Below are positions 37,477-46,552 of a stretch of DNA of 64,000 bases, in pieces. The DNA is from Actinomycetales bacterium. Lineage in GTDB: Bacteria; Actinomycetota; Actinomycetes; Actinomycetales; Dermatophilaceae. Location: NCBI GenBank assembly GCA_016710645.1, contig JADJVI010000018.1, positions 62,001 to 126,000 on the forward strand. Direction: 5' to 3'. Position numbers and translations under genes: made by a program. The notes below the pieces were generated by a model. The model was not told where the DNA came from, did no database searches, and saw only the letters and a program-made list of their open reading frames with translations. Numbering within the stretch: the stretch's first letter is position 1; every line of letters starts with the position of its first letter.

Positions 37477-38322
37477 ATGGTTGCCGCACTGTCTCCGAGC
37501 CGAGCCTCGGATTTCAAGAACTGTCCGTTGCTCTATCGCTTCCGGGTCGTCGACCGGCTGCCGTCAGCCCCGAGCCCGGCCGCAGCCCGCGGCACGCTCG
37601 TCCATGCCGTCCTGGAGCGGCTCTTCGACCTGCCGGCCCACGAGCGCACCATCGAGGCCGCGGCTGAACTAGTAGCCCCCGAGTGGGAGCGGCTGGTGGC
37701 GCTGGAGCCCGAGTTGGCCGGCTTGCTCGACGCCGACGACGACGGGTCGGCCGACGCGTGGTACCACCAGGCGGTCGGACTGGTCCGCACCTGGTTCAGC
37801 CTGGAAGACCCCACCCGCTTGGAGCCGGCCGAGCGCGAGCTCTACGTCGAGGCCGAGGTCGACGGCCTGACTCTGCGCGGCTATGTCGACCGGCTCGATG
37901 TCGCCCCCAATGGCGCGCTTCGGGTCGTCGACTACAAGACCGGCCGGTCCCCCTCGGAGCTGTTCGAGCGCTCCAGCCTGTTCCAGATGAAGTTCTATGC
38001 GCTCGTGCTGTGGCGGCTGCACGGAGTCGTGCCGAGCGTCCTCCAGTTGGTCTACCTCGGCAACGGCGAAATCGTCCGCTACGTCCCCGACGAGGCCGAT
38101 CTCCTCGCGACCCAACGCAGTATCGCCGCGCTCTGGCGGGCCATCCAGAAGGCGGCCGAATCGGGCGACTGGCGGCCCCGCCGCTCCAGGCTGTGCGACT
38201 GGTGTGACTATCGCGACCTATGCCCGGAATGGGGCGGCACTCCCCCGCCGTTGCCGGCTGACGCCCAGCAACGGGCGATCGACCCCGAGGTGGTCGGACG
38301 CCCTGCTCCGGCGGACGACTGA
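37477..38322 (+). CDS. RecB/Cas4-like PD-(D/E)XK nuclease
   Basis: 281 residues from ATG 37477 with GAGGAGG upstream. The nuclease core shows LRGYVDRLD and LRVVDYKTGR (motif II/III Asp and Lys). A single Cys in FKNCPLLYRF and a C-terminal CDWCDYRDLC cluster match the four cysteines that hold a 4Fe-4S cluster in AddB/Cas4-type enzymes. It should cut or resect DNA ends in repair. It stands alone without helicase partner. TAGGGT at 37452-37457 is a candidate -10 element. It ends 3 bases from the convergent HAD gene. Confidence 0.85.
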   Translation: MVAALSPSRASDFKNCPLLYRFRVVDRLPSAPSPAAARGTLVHAVLERLFDLPAHERTIEAAAELVAPEWERLVALEPELAGLLDADDDGSADAWYHQAVGLVRTWFSLEDPTRLEPAERELYVEAEVDGLTLRGYVDRLDVAPNGALRVVDYKTGRSPSELFERSSLFQMKFYALVLWRLHGVVPSVLQLVYLGNGEIVRYVPDEADLLATQRSIAALWRAIQKAAESGDWRPRRSRLCDWCDYRDLCPEWGGTPPPLPADAQQRAIDPEVVGRPAPADD

Positions 38323-38325
38323 CCC

Positions 38326-39021
38326 TCACTCACCTATGGATGCCGTGCCGTCCAGGAGTGGAGCCGTCGCACCCACCAGGTCGGCCAGCCCCAAGCCAGC
38401 GAGGGTCGGGAGTTGCACGCTGCCCGCCATCGGTGCCACCGGCTTGACATTGGGCACGATGATCGTGGGGACACCCGCGGCCGTCGCCGATTGCGCACCG
38501 AACACGGAGTCCTCGACGGCAATGCAATCGCCAGGGGCGACCGAGAGTCGTTCGGCGGCCAACAGATAGGGCTCCGGGTCGGGCTTGCCGTGGGTGACGT
38601 CGTCACCGGCGACGACCACCGTGAACAGGCCCTTGGGTGCCGCCTCGAGCAGTAAGTCGGTGAGCGACCGATACGACATGGTCACCAGGGCCGAGGGCAC
38701 CCCAGCGTCGCGGGCGGCGGTGAGCAACTCGAGGGCTCCGGGCCGCCATGGCACGTGCTCGCGCAACTGGCGTCCCACCAGGACGAGCAGGCGATCGACC
38801 ACCTCATCGACGGAGAGCGGCACCTGTCCGTGCTCGATAACGTATGCCGCCGTGCCGGTGAGGGCGCGCCCGACCACAGCCATGGCGTGTTCGTGGTTCC
38901 ACTGTCCACCGAAGGACTCGACCAGCGCGTATTCGGCTGCCATCCAGTAGGCCTCGGTGTCGACGAGGGTGCCGTCCATGTCCCACAGCAGGGCGGCGGG
39001 AAGGGTGGACGATAGGTGCAC
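38326..39021 (-). CDS. HAD-superfamily phosphatase, beta-phosphoglucomutase-like
   Basis: 231 residues, GTG start. Motif I is WDMDGTLVDT (Asp14, Asp16), motif II SALVTMSYRS, motif III Lys in HGKPDPEPYLLA and motif IV VEDSVFG. A helical cap (about residues 22-90) places it with subfamily I HAD phosphatases acting on small sugar or nucleotide phosphates. The substrate is not predictable. Confidence 0.88.
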   Translation of the reverse strand: MHLSSTLPAALLWDMDGTLVDTEAYWMAAEYALVESFGGQWNHEHAMAVVGRALTGTAAYVIEHGQVPLSVDEVVDRLLVLVGRQLREHVPWRPGALELLTAARDAGVPSALVTMSYRSLTDLLLEAAPKGLFTVVVAGDDVTHGKPDPEPYLLAAERLSVAPGDCIAVEDSVFGAQSATAAGVPTIIVPNVKPVAPMAGSVQLPTLAGLGLADLVGATAPLLDGTASIGE

Positions 39022-39109
39022 GGTTGGTCCTCGCTGGGCATATCGGGTGGGACGTCAACCCTATGTCGCCGTAAGGTGGTCCTTCACCACACGAAGGAGT
39101 TGAGGGCAG

Positions 39110-39955
39110 GTGTTGCCAATGTGGGGAACCACCCCGCCGCTGCGGTCGCCCATCCTCATGGCCGCCTTCGACGGATGGAATGACGCCGGGGAGGCCGCCT
39201 CGGTCGCCTTGCGCCACCTGTGCACCGTCTGGGGTGCCGACCTCGTCGGCACGGTCAACCCGCAGGACTATTACGACTTCCAGGTCAACCGTCCGCGGGT
39301 GCAGTTGGTGGATGGCCGCCGCGAGATCATCTGGCCCGAGACGCGCATTCTCGTGGCCCGCAACACGTCCTTTGATCGCGATGTCGTCTTCGTCGACGGC
39401 ATCGAGCCGTCGATCCGCTGGGTCAACTACGTGACCGACCTGCTCAATGTCGCCACCGGATACGACGTGAAGACCATCCTCACGCTCGGTGCCCACCTGG
39501 CGGAGGTGCCCCACACGCGCCCGCTGCCCGTCAACGTGACCAGCGACGATGCCGCCCTGCGCGATCGGTTCGGCGCCGAGGTCAGCCAGTACGTCGGCCC
39601 GACGGGCATCGTCGGGGTGCTTGCCTCGCTCGCCGATACCGTCGGCATCGGGACCCTGTCTGCCTGGGTGTCCGTCCCCCACTACGCCGGAGGCCCGCCT
39701 TCGCCGAAAGCCGCGCTCTCGCTCATCACGACGATCGAGGACCTCTTTGAGGTACCGATTCCGCGACTGGAACTCGAGGAGGAAGCCCGCGCCTGGGAAC
39801 TCACCGTTGACGAGATGGCCGAGGCCGAGGAGGAGGTCGCGGAGTACGTCTCGTCTTTGGAGGAGGCGGCCGACGCCGCCGAACTCCCCGAGGCGAGCGG
39901 CGATGCCTTGGCGCGCGAATTCGAGCGTTATCTTCGCGGTCGCCAGGAGGGCTGA
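39110..39955 (+). CDS. PAC2 (proteasome assembly chaperone 2) family protein
   Basis: 281 residues from GTG 39110; a GAAGGAG lies 11 bases upstream, and ATG 39119 is an alternative. The MAAFDGWNDAGEAASVALRHL start and LTLGAHLAEVPHTRP and SVPHYAGGPPSPKAAL blocks match actinobacterial PAC2 proteins. The C-terminal 50 residues are acidic and helical. The eukaryotic relatives assist proteasome assembly, but a role with the PrcAB core here is untested. It is convergent with mshC. Confidence 0.87.
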   Translation: MLPMWGTTPPLRSPILMAAFDGWNDAGEAASVALRHLCTVWGADLVGTVNPQDYYDFQVNRPRVQLVDGRREIIWPETRILVARNTSFDRDVVFVDGIEPSIRWVNYVTDLLNVATGYDVKTILTLGAHLAEVPHTRPLPVNVTSDDAALRDRFGAEVSQYVGPTGIVGVLASLADTVGIGTLSAWVSVPHYAGGPPSPKAALSLITTIEDLFEVPIPRLELEEEARAWELTVDEMAEAEEEVAEYVSSLEEAADAAELPEASGDALAREFERYLRGRQEG

Positions 39956-39984
39956 TCGCCCGGGCGCTCGACGTCACCAACCCG

Positions 39985-41232
39985 TCAGAGGCGGATCCCG
40001 AGCAACCGATCGACAGCCCGTGCGGCAATTCCCGGGGCCGCGAGATCCGAGCCACCGGCGCGCAATGACTCGGCCGCCCAGTCGTCCATGGCAGCCAGTG
40101 CACCCGGCGTGTCCAGGTCGTCGGCGACCCGTTCCCGCAGCACGTCGACAAGGGCATCCGGGGCAGGCCCACCATTGGTCGAGACGGCCTGGCGCCACCG
40201 GGCCAACCGCGCCTGTGCCTGAGTGAGGTCGGCGGGGGTCCACTCCCATTCGGTGCGGTAATGATGGGCCAGCAGTGCCAGTCGGATGGCCATCGGGTCG
40301 ACCCCATCCGCCCGCAGATTCGAGACCAGCACAAGGTTGCCCTTGGACTTGCTCATCTTCTCGCCGTCCAGACCCACCATGGCCTGGTGCACATAGGCCG
40401 AGGCATACGTCGGCTCGCCGGTCAGCGCGCAGCCCTGGCCGGCGCTCATCTCGTGGTGCGGGAAGGCGAGGTCCGTGCCCCCTCCCTGGACGGTGAACGG
40501 CATACCGAGGTGGGTGAGCGCGATGACCGTGCACTCGATGTGCCATCCCGGCCGGCCCCAGCCCAGGCCAGCACCGTCCCAGGCGGGTTCCCCCTCGCGC
40601 TCGGCGCGCCACAGCAGCGGGTCGAGCGCGTCGCGCTTCCCGTCGCGATCCGGGTCGCCGCCGCGTTCGGCGAAAAGGTCCAGCATCTCGCCGCGTCCCA
40701 GACCACTCACCGACCCGAACCCGGGGCACCGCGAGATGTCCAGGTAGATGTCGGCTCCAGCGGCATCCGGGGCTGCCAGCCGGTATGCCGTCCCGTCACC
40801 TTCCAGCCGCGCCACGGCCTCGACGATCGCCGCGATCGATTCAGTGACGCCCAGATAGACGTCCGGCGGGATGACTGAGAGCGCGGTCATGTCCTCACGG
40901 AAGAGGGCGGTCTCGCGGTCAGCCAGGCGAGTCCAATCGATGCCATCCCGCACGGCCCGGGCCAGCAACGGATCGTCGACATCGGTGACGTTCTGGACGT
41001 AGCGCACCTCATGGCCGGCGTCGCGTAACGCCCGGCCGAGGACGTCGAAGGTGACGTAGGTGGCAGCGTGGCCGAGGTGGGTCGCGTCATAGGGCGTGAT
41101 CCCACAGACGTAGAGCCCAGCCACCGGGCCGGGGTCGAGCTGCACCAAGGCGCCCGTCGCGGTGTCGTGGACGCGGACGGGACGTCCGGTGCCGGGGATC
41201 TGTGGGAGGGCGGGAGCGGGCCAAGAGTGCAC
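39985..41232 (-). CDS. mshC: Mycothiol ligase MshC (cysteine:GlcN-Ins ligase)
   Basis: 415 residues, GTG start. MshC joins cysteine to the amino group of GlcN-inositol, using ATP, in mycothiol synthesis. It is related to cysteinyl-tRNA synthetase but lacks its tRNA-binding C-terminal part. The zinc ligand Cys43, the HIGH-like motif THLGHA (51-56), WHIEC (Cys234), HHE (259-261) and KMSKS (292-296) are visible. Presence of this gene means the organism makes mycothiol. Confidence 0.95.
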   Translation of the reverse strand: MHSWPAPALPQIPGTGRPVRVHDTATGALVQLDPGPVAGLYVCGITPYDATHLGHAATYVTFDVLGRALRDAGHEVRYVQNVTDVDDPLLARAVRDGIDWTRLADRETALFREDMTALSVIPPDVYLGVTESIAAIVEAVARLEGDGTAYRLAAPDAAGADIYLDISRCPGFGSVSGLGRGEMLDLFAERGGDPDRDGKRDALDPLLWRAEREGEPAWDGAGLGWGRPGWHIECTVIALTHLGMPFTVQGGGTDLAFPHHEMSAGQGCALTGEPTYASAYVHQAMVGLDGEKMSKSKGNLVLVSNLRADGVDPMAIRLALLAHHYRTEWEWTPADLTQAQARLARWRQAVSTNGGPAPDALVDVLRERVADDLDTPGALAAMDDWAAESLRAGGSDLAAPGIAARAVDRLLGIRL

Positions 41233-41250
41233 GGGCCGAGCGTAACGGTC

Positions 41251-42108
41251 CTAGAGGGCGGGCCAGGGAATGGCCGGCCAGTCCCGACTGGGCTGAGGGT
41301 AGTGTCCCTGCGCGAGCAGCGCGACCAGACGCTCCCGCAGCGCGTCCACGTCCGTGGCCGGGAGAAGGCCCGCAAGGGCCGCTGACAGCGTCGTCTCCGG
41401 CCCGTCCAGCGCCGACGCTAGAGCGATGAGCCGCTCGATGTCACCGCGCCGCCATGGCTCGCCCGCCCACCCCCAGAGGACCGTCCGCAGCTTCGGATCG
41501 GCGTGCAGCGTCAACCCGTGGTCGAACCCCCACAATCGGCCTGCCGCATCGCGGACCAGGTGGGAACCCTTGCGGTCGGAGTTGTTGAGGACGGCGTCGA
41601 GCAGAGCCGCATCCCGCACATCGGTCCGGTCCTCGTGGACGACGCTCACCCACCGACCGTCGGCGAGCTGGCCGTCGACGACCGGCAGGTAGCCATCGGG
41701 GACCTTGCCTCGGGAGACCAGCCGCACCGGACTGGGCAGATCCTCGGCCGCGAACGGGTCACCGATCCACACCTGCACCGACCCCGGCCCTAGCGGTCCG
41801 TCGCGGAGCACCGTGGGTGGGACGATCCCGACACCGAGCGTGTCCGCGATGAGATAGCTGGCCACCTCACGTCCGGCCAGGGTGCCGTCGGGAAAGTCCC
41901 ACAACGGCCGCTCGCCACGGATCGGTTTGTAGATGACGTGCAGCGGCGGTTCGTCATCGCCGCCCCCGCGGGCATCGGATCGGGGCAACACGGTGACGGT
42001 GGCCAACAGCGCGAGGTTGCTCGCCCCAGTGATCCGGCCGACCAGCTCCAAGGGAGCGTTCTGCAGCAACTCGACGAGCAGCGCGTTCGAGGCTGGCGTG
42101 GGAGTCAT
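41251..42108 (-). CDS. SCO1664-family protein (kinase-like fold), unknown function
   Basis: 285 residues from ATG 42108. It matches the actinobacterial SCO1664 family with a remote PI3/4-kinase-like fold: the strand with HVIYKPIRGERPLWDFP (Lys for ATP), EVASYLIADTLGVGIVPPTVLRDG and the DAVLNNSDRKGSHLVRDAAGRLWGFDHGLTLH stretch carrying catalytic-loop and metal Asp candidates. The gene lies 18 bases upstream of mshC, suggesting a link to mycothiol metabolism, but the substrate is unknown. Confidence 0.8.
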   Translation of the reverse strand: MTPTPASNALLVELLQNAPLELVGRITGASNLALLATVTVLPRSDARGGGDDEPPLHVIYKPIRGERPLWDFPDGTLAGREVASYLIADTLGVGIVPPTVLRDGPLGPGSVQVWIGDPFAAEDLPSPVRLVSRGKVPDGYLPVVDGQLADGRWVSVVHEDRTDVRDAALLDAVLNNSDRKGSHLVRDAAGRLWGFDHGLTLHADPKLRTVLWGWAGEPWRRGDIERLIALASALDGPETTLSAALAGLLPATDVDALRERLVALLAQGHYPQPSRDWPAIPWPAL

Positions 42109-42118
42109 GCCGCCGAGG

Positions 42119-42694
42119 TCATCGGCGGTAACCGTTCGCCCGGGGGCAGATGTGACCGGCCGGGTCCAACGGGCCAGCACAGAACGGGCACGGGGGGCGA
42201 CCGGCCCGGATGAGGTTCTGGGCCCGCCGGGCGAAGGCCCGCGCCTGGGCTGGAGTCAAGGTCACCCGCAATCCCTCGCCGACCAGGACATCCGGGCTGA
42301 GCAGCCGGGCCACCTCGGCCTCGGAGCCCTCGTCGGCGTCGACGTCGACGTCATCGTCCGCTCCGTCATCTGGCCGAGCCTCGATGACGACCACCTGCCG
42401 ACCGGGGTCCCAGCCCAAGGCGATGGTCCGCACCCGGAATTCGTCCTCGATCGGGGTGTCCAGAGCGTCGTCGTCCAGGTATGCCGTGGCGCTGGCATCG
42501 TTGCCCGCTTCCCCGGCGAAGTCGTCGAGCACGTCCAGAACACGGTCGGCGAGCACCGAGAGGGCTTCCTTTTCACAGGAGGCGCTGACCAGGCGGCGCC
42601 CCTCGCGAGCTTGCAGGAAGAAGGTGCGCTGTCCGGGCGGGCCGACCGTCCCCGCGACGAAGCGGTGCGGCGGATCGAAGTCGTGGACCGGCAT
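42119..42694 (-). CDS. DUF3090 family protein with C-terminal zinc ribbon
   Basis: 191 residues from ATG 42694. It starts with HDFDPPHRFVAGTVGPPGQRTFFLQA and ends with CPFCAGPLDPAGHICPRANGYRR, where three or four Cys/His residues could bind zinc. The family is actinobacterial, of unknown function, and is always near the phosphatase and SCO1664 genes. The start codon lies in a one-mismatch copy of the dispersed repeat. Confidence 0.85.
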   Translation of the reverse strand: MPVHDFDPPHRFVAGTVGPPGQRTFFLQAREGRRLVSASCEKEALSVLADRVLDVLDDFAGEAGNDASATAYLDDDALDTPIEDEFRVRTIALGWDPGRQVVVIEARPDDGADDDVDVDADEGSEAEVARLLSPDVLVGEGLRVTLTPAQARAFARRAQNLIRAGRPPCPFCAGPLDPAGHICPRANGYRR

Positions 42695-42703
42695 ACCCCG
42701 ACC

Positions 42704-43441
42704 CTAACCGGCCCCGCCGCCGACTGCCGCGTCCCCTGGCCCGACGCCGGACGAGCCTGCGCTTTCGGCATCAGGTTCAGCGGGCCGCGGCCGGAGGGCA
42801 TCCAAGGGTCCGCCGACGTCATTGCTGCGCAGCACAAAGGGCCGCGCCGCGGTGTAGCGGATGGCACTGACCGACGCAGGGTCGACGACAAGGCGCTGGA
42901 AGTGGTCGAGATGGGTGCCAGCGGCATCCGCGAGCACGGCCTTGATGACGTCTCCATGCGAGACCGCCACCCAGACGGCGTGCGCGCCGTGCTTGGCTTC
43001 GACCTCAGCGTCGATCCGGCGAACGACCGCCACAGCTCGGCTTGCCATCTCGACGATCGACTCACCTGGCAGCTCTCCGTCGGGGAAGCGAGCGGCCGTC
43101 GGATGGTCTTGCACGACCCGCCAGAGCGGCTCGGTCGCCAGTTCACTGAGCAGCCGACCCGACCAGGCGCCATAGCGACACTCCCCCAGGTCGTCTGAGG
43201 TCTCCACGGCAGGAGGCTCGGCCAGTTCGGCGCACAGCAGCCCCGCGGTCTCCAGGCAACGCGGCAATGGCGAACTCACCAGGCGAGCGACCGGCATACC
43301 TGCGGTGGCCAGGCGCCTACCCACGGCACTGGCCGCGGCCCTCCCGACCTCGTCGAGAGCCACATCCGGCAGCCACCCTGCAAGGATCCCGGAGGCGTTG
43401 GCGGTGGTGCGACCATGACGCACGAGCAGGACGGTGGCCAT
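42704..43441 (-). CDS. Histidine phosphatase family protein (MSMEG_4193-like)
   Basis: 245 residues. The RHG motif (LLVRHGRTTANASGILAG, His9) and second catalytic His in AVSHGDVIKAVLADAAG identify the histidine-phosphatase superfamily. The subfamily pairs with DUF3090 and SCO1664 genes across actinobacteria. A glycine-rich tail follows the catalytic domain. It begins the four-gene unit ending with mshC. The substrate is unknown. Confidence 0.87.
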   Translation of the reverse strand: MATVLLVRHGRTTANASGILAGWLPDVALDEVGRAAASAVGRRLATAGMPVARLVSSPLPRCLETAGLLCAELAEPPAVETSDDLGECRYGAWSGRLLSELATEPLWRVVQDHPTAARFPDGELPGESIVEMASRAVAVVRRIDAEVEAKHGAHAVWVAVSHGDVIKAVLADAAGTHLDHFQRLVVDPASVSAIRYTAARPFVLRSNDVGGPLDALRPRPAEPDAESAGSSGVGPGDAAVGGGAG

Positions 43442-43502
43442 CCCCTCAACCTACCGGCGGGTCTCCCACACGGCCCTGCCGATCCGTGATGACATTCTGC
43501 CT

Positions 43503-44504
43503 GTGATTGTCGACCAAGCCATGTACGTCGACGGCGTCCGGCTATCACCGGGCGACCTCAGCGACGAGCTGGCGACCCTGCGAGCCAGTGCTTCAGGGTT
43601 CATGTGGATCGGCCTCAAAGACCCCAGTGACGACGAGTTTGCTCTCGTCAACCGGGAGTTGGGCTTGCACCCCCTGGCTGTCGAAGACGCCGTCACCGGC
43701 AACCAACGCGCCAAGATCGACGCCTATGAGGGCAGCTTGCTGGCCGTCATCAAGACCTTGCGCTACGTCGAGCGCACCAGCGATATCGAGACCGGTGAGG
43801 TCATGGTGTTCGTCGGCGACCGGTTCGTCGTGACGGTCCGCCGGGGTGAGGCCAATCCGCTCGACCACGTCCGTCGTCGGCTGGAGAACGATCCGGTCCA
43901 ACTGCGCCTTGGCCCGCTGGCGGTGTTGCACGCGGTCATGGACAGCGTGGTCGACAACTACGAGTCGATCGACCGCTACATCGCCGAAGACCTCACCCAA
44001 ATCGAACAGCAGGTCTTCGGGGAACACGGCAATGTCGACGCCACCTCGATCTACCGGCTCAAGCGTGAGGTGCTCGAGTTCCGCCGCGCTGCCGTGCCGC
44101 TGGCGGAGGCGATGCGGCGCTTCCCCTTCCTCAACTACGTCGGCAAGGGCGAGAAGAAGGTGCTCCCGTTCTTCCGTGACGTGGAGGACCACCTGGCCCG
44201 CACCAATGACCACGTCGAGTCCTACGACCGATTGCTCTCGGAAATTCTCAACGCGCACCTCACCAAGGTGACCGTGCAGCAGAACGAGGACATGCGTCGG
44301 ATCTCGGCCTGGGTTGCCATGGCGGCAGTCCCGACGATGATCGCGGGCGTCTACGGCATGAACTTTCACTACATGCCAGAGCTAGAGGCCTCGGTCATGA
44401 TTGGCGACAGCGAGTTCTACTGGGGTTACTTTGCGATCGTCGCTCTCATGGTGAGCGTGTCCGCGGGGCTGTTCATCTTCTTCCGTAAGCACGACTGGCT
44501 CTGA
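43503..44504 (+). CDS. corA: CorA-family magnesium/cobalt transporter
   Basis: 333 residues from GTG 43503; ATG 43521 is possible. A large cytoplasmic N-terminal domain with long helices is followed by two C-terminal transmembrane segments. The pore signature GMN (VYGMNFHYMPEL) lies at the end of the first. CorA pentamers admit Mg2+ (and Co2+). The gene is divergent from the phosphatase and convergent with uppP. Confidence 0.92.
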   Translation: MIVDQAMYVDGVRLSPGDLSDELATLRASASGFMWIGLKDPSDDEFALVNRELGLHPLAVEDAVTGNQRAKIDAYEGSLLAVIKTLRYVERTSDIETGEVMVFVGDRFVVTVRRGEANPLDHVRRRLENDPVQLRLGPLAVLHAVMDSVVDNYESIDRYIAEDLTQIEQQVFGEHGNVDATSIYRLKREVLEFRRAAVPLAEAMRRFPFLNYVGKGEKKVLPFFRDVEDHLARTNDHVESYDRLLSEILNAHLTKVTVQQNEDMRRISAWVAMAAVPTMIAGVYGMNFHYMPELEASVMIGDSEFYWGYFAIVALMVSVSAGLFIFFRKHDWL

Positions 44505-44527
44505 GCCGGCCCGGGGCCGGCCCGGGG

Positions 44528-44554
44528 CCGAGCCGCACCCAGCCATCGGCTCGG
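44528..44554. terminator. Hairpin between convergent corA and uppP
   Basis: CCGAGCCG (44528-44535) pairs with CGGCTCGG (44547-44554) across an 11-base loop, ending just before the uppP stop at 44555. Immediately to the left, 44507-44528 has a doubled GGCCCGGGGCC-type block which can itself fold. Either may end the two convergent transcripts; no T-run is present. Confidence 0.5.
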
Positions 44555-45409
44555 TCAGGTGGCGCTCAGCACTCCCGCGCCCAAGGCAACGGCGATCAGG
44601 ACGCCCAGCACGACCCGGTAGACGACAAACGCCTTGAGGGTGTTGGTCGCGACGAACTTCAGCAGCCACGCGATCGAGGCATAGGCCACGACGAACGCGA
44701 CGAGGATGCCGACCCACATCTGGCCCATGCCGAGCGAGGACATGTCAGTGCTGACCGTCTCGTAGAGTCCAGCAGCCGTGAGGGCCGGAATGGCCATGAA
44801 GAACGACAGCCGGGTGGCGGTCACTCGATCGATCCCGCGGAAGAGGCCAGCGGAGATCGTCGCCCCGGAACGGCTCACACCTGGGATCAGTGAGAAGCAC
44901 TGCACCAGCCCGATGATCAGCCCGTCCTTGATCGACACCGTGGCCTCGCCGCGCTCGCCCTCCTCGCGCTGCAGCTTGGCGTGGCGCGTCTCGGCCAGCA
45001 CCATGACAATGCTCCACAGGACGAGGGCAGCGGCGACGACCCAGAGCGACCGCAGCGGCCCTTCGATGACCTTGCGCAGCGCGAAGCCGACCAAGGCGAC
45101 CGGGATCGAGCCGACGATGACCGCCCACGCCAGTTGGTAATCGGGGTGGCTGCGCCGAGCGCTGTCGGTGAGTCCACCGAACCAGGCTGCGGCCAGGCGA
45201 ACGATGTCACGCCAGAAGTAGATGAGGGTCGCAGCGATAGCGCCCAACTGGATGAGAGCGGTGTATGCCGTGACGGCCGGGTCGTTGACCGACAGCCCCA
45301 ACAGCTTCTCGGTCACCGTGAGGTGACCAGTCGAGGAGACCGGGAGGTACTCGGTGAGGCCCTCGACGATGCCGAGGATCACTGCTGCGGGGTAGCTCAA
45401 GTCAGACAC
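44555..45409 (-). CDS. uppP: Undecaprenyl-diphosphate phosphatase UppP (BacA)
   Basis: 284 residues, GTG start, about eight membrane segments. The active-site blocks GIVEGLTEYLPVSSTGHL (near residues 13-30) and LIPGVSRSGATISAGL are the family signatures. It recycles undecaprenyl pyrophosphate to the carrier lipid for peptidoglycan synthesis and can give bacitracin resistance. It follows the F420 oxidoreductase gene on the same strand by 6 bases. Confidence 0.95.
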   Translation of the reverse strand: MSDLSYPAAVILGIVEGLTEYLPVSSTGHLTVTEKLLGLSVNDPAVTAYTALIQLGAIAATLIYFWRDIVRLAAAWFGGLTDSARRSHPDYQLAWAVIVGSIPVALVGFALRKVIEGPLRSLWVVAAALVLWSIVMVLAETRHAKLQREEGERGEATVSIKDGLIIGLVQCFSLIPGVSRSGATISAGLFRGIDRVTATRLSFFMAIPALTAAGLYETVSTDMSSLGMGQMWVGILVAFVVAYASIAWLLKFVATNTLKAFVVYRVVLGVLIAVALGAGVLSAT

Positions 45410-45415
45410 GAGGGG

Positions 45416-46480
45416 TCAGCCTAACCCCGCGTCCTGAATAGCTTTCGCCATCGTCCGCAGAGTGGCGCGCCGGGCGTCGAGCGTGGTGGCATACGGGCTG
45501 ATCGCCAGAGTGGTCACCCCCGCCTCGGCATAGGCCGCCAATCGGTGACGAATCCGCTCTGCCGAGCCGAGCAGACTTGTCGCGTCAAGGAACTCGCGCG
45601 GCACGGCGGCCGCAGCGTCCCGGGCCCGACCGTCCAAATACAAGTCTTGGACCAGCGCAGCCTCCTTCTCGAAGCCCATCCGGCAGGCCAGCTGGTTGTA
45701 GAAGTTCTTCTCCCTCGACCCCATGCCGCCGATGTAGAGCGCGGCATACGAGCTGACCGCCGCGTAGGCGTAGTCGAGGTCGTCAGTGAGCACGACGGGC
45801 ACGTTCGGCACGATGTCGAAGCCGGCCAGGGGGTCCTGCGGGGTGCCTCTACCCCCGCGCTCGGCGCCTGCGCGCAACGAGGCGAGCAGGTCGCCGGAGT
45901 GCTCGGGGCTGAAGAAGATGGCCAGCCAGCCGTCGGCGATCTCACCGGTCAGTTCGAGATTCTTCGGCCCGACAGCGGCCAGGTAGATCGGGACCTGACC
46001 GCCGCGCGCGGGACGCACGGTGAGGCGCAGCGCCTTGCCTGGGCCGTCCGGCAGCGGCAGGGTGAAGTGTCGGCCGGCATACTGCACGGTCTCGCGTCGC
46101 AGGGCCATCCGGACGATGTCGACGTACTCGCGAGTGCGTCCGAGCGGGGAGTCGAAACGCACTCCGTGCCACCCTTCGCTCACCTGGGGGCCGCTGACCC
46201 CAAGGCCCAATCGGAACCGCCCACCGGACAGCGAGTCCAGCGTGGCCGCTGTCATGGCGGTCATCGCCGGGCTCCGCGCGGGAATCTGCAGGACCGCTGA
46301 ACCCAGCCCGATCCGGGTGGTCTGGGCACCAACCCAGGACAAGATGGTCGGCGCATCCGAGCCATAAGCCTCCGCGACCCAGCAGGAGTCAAAACCGAGT
46401 CGATCGGCGTCTTGCGCCAGGACGAGGTTGTCCATGCCGTTGCCCGCGCCCCAATAGCCGAGGTTGAGTGCCAGTCGCAT
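45416..46480 (-). CDS. LLM class F420-dependent oxidoreductase
   Basis: 354 residues, ATG start. It has the luciferase-like TIM-barrel: LGYWGAGNGMDNLVLAQDADRLGFDSCWVAEAYG, GSAVLQIPARSPAMTAM, FRLGLGVSGPQV and a C-terminal AEAGVTTLAISPY. Actinobacterial members of this subgroup use deazaflavin F420. The substrate is unknown. It is transcribed just ahead of uppP, an arrangement also seen in other actinobacteria. Confidence 0.88.
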   Translation of the reverse strand: MRLALNLGYWGAGNGMDNLVLAQDADRLGFDSCWVAEAYGSDAPTILSWVGAQTTRIGLGSAVLQIPARSPAMTAMTAATLDSLSGGRFRLGLGVSGPQVSEGWHGVRFDSPLGRTREYVDIVRMALRRETVQYAGRHFTLPLPDGPGKALRLTVRPARGGQVPIYLAAVGPKNLELTGEIADGWLAIFFSPEHSGDLLASLRAGAERGGRGTPQDPLAGFDIVPNVPVVLTDDLDYAYAAVSSYAALYIGGMGSREKNFYNQLACRMGFEKEAALVQDLYLDGRARDAAAAVPREFLDATSLLGSAERIRHRLAAYAEAGVTTLAISPYATTLDARRATLRTMAKAIQDAGLG

Positions 46481-46552
46481 GTCGGCAGGCTATCGGCGGG
46501 CGGCGCGTGGCGGCGGCCGGCGAGCGCGGCGCGGGTGGATAGCGTACGTGTC

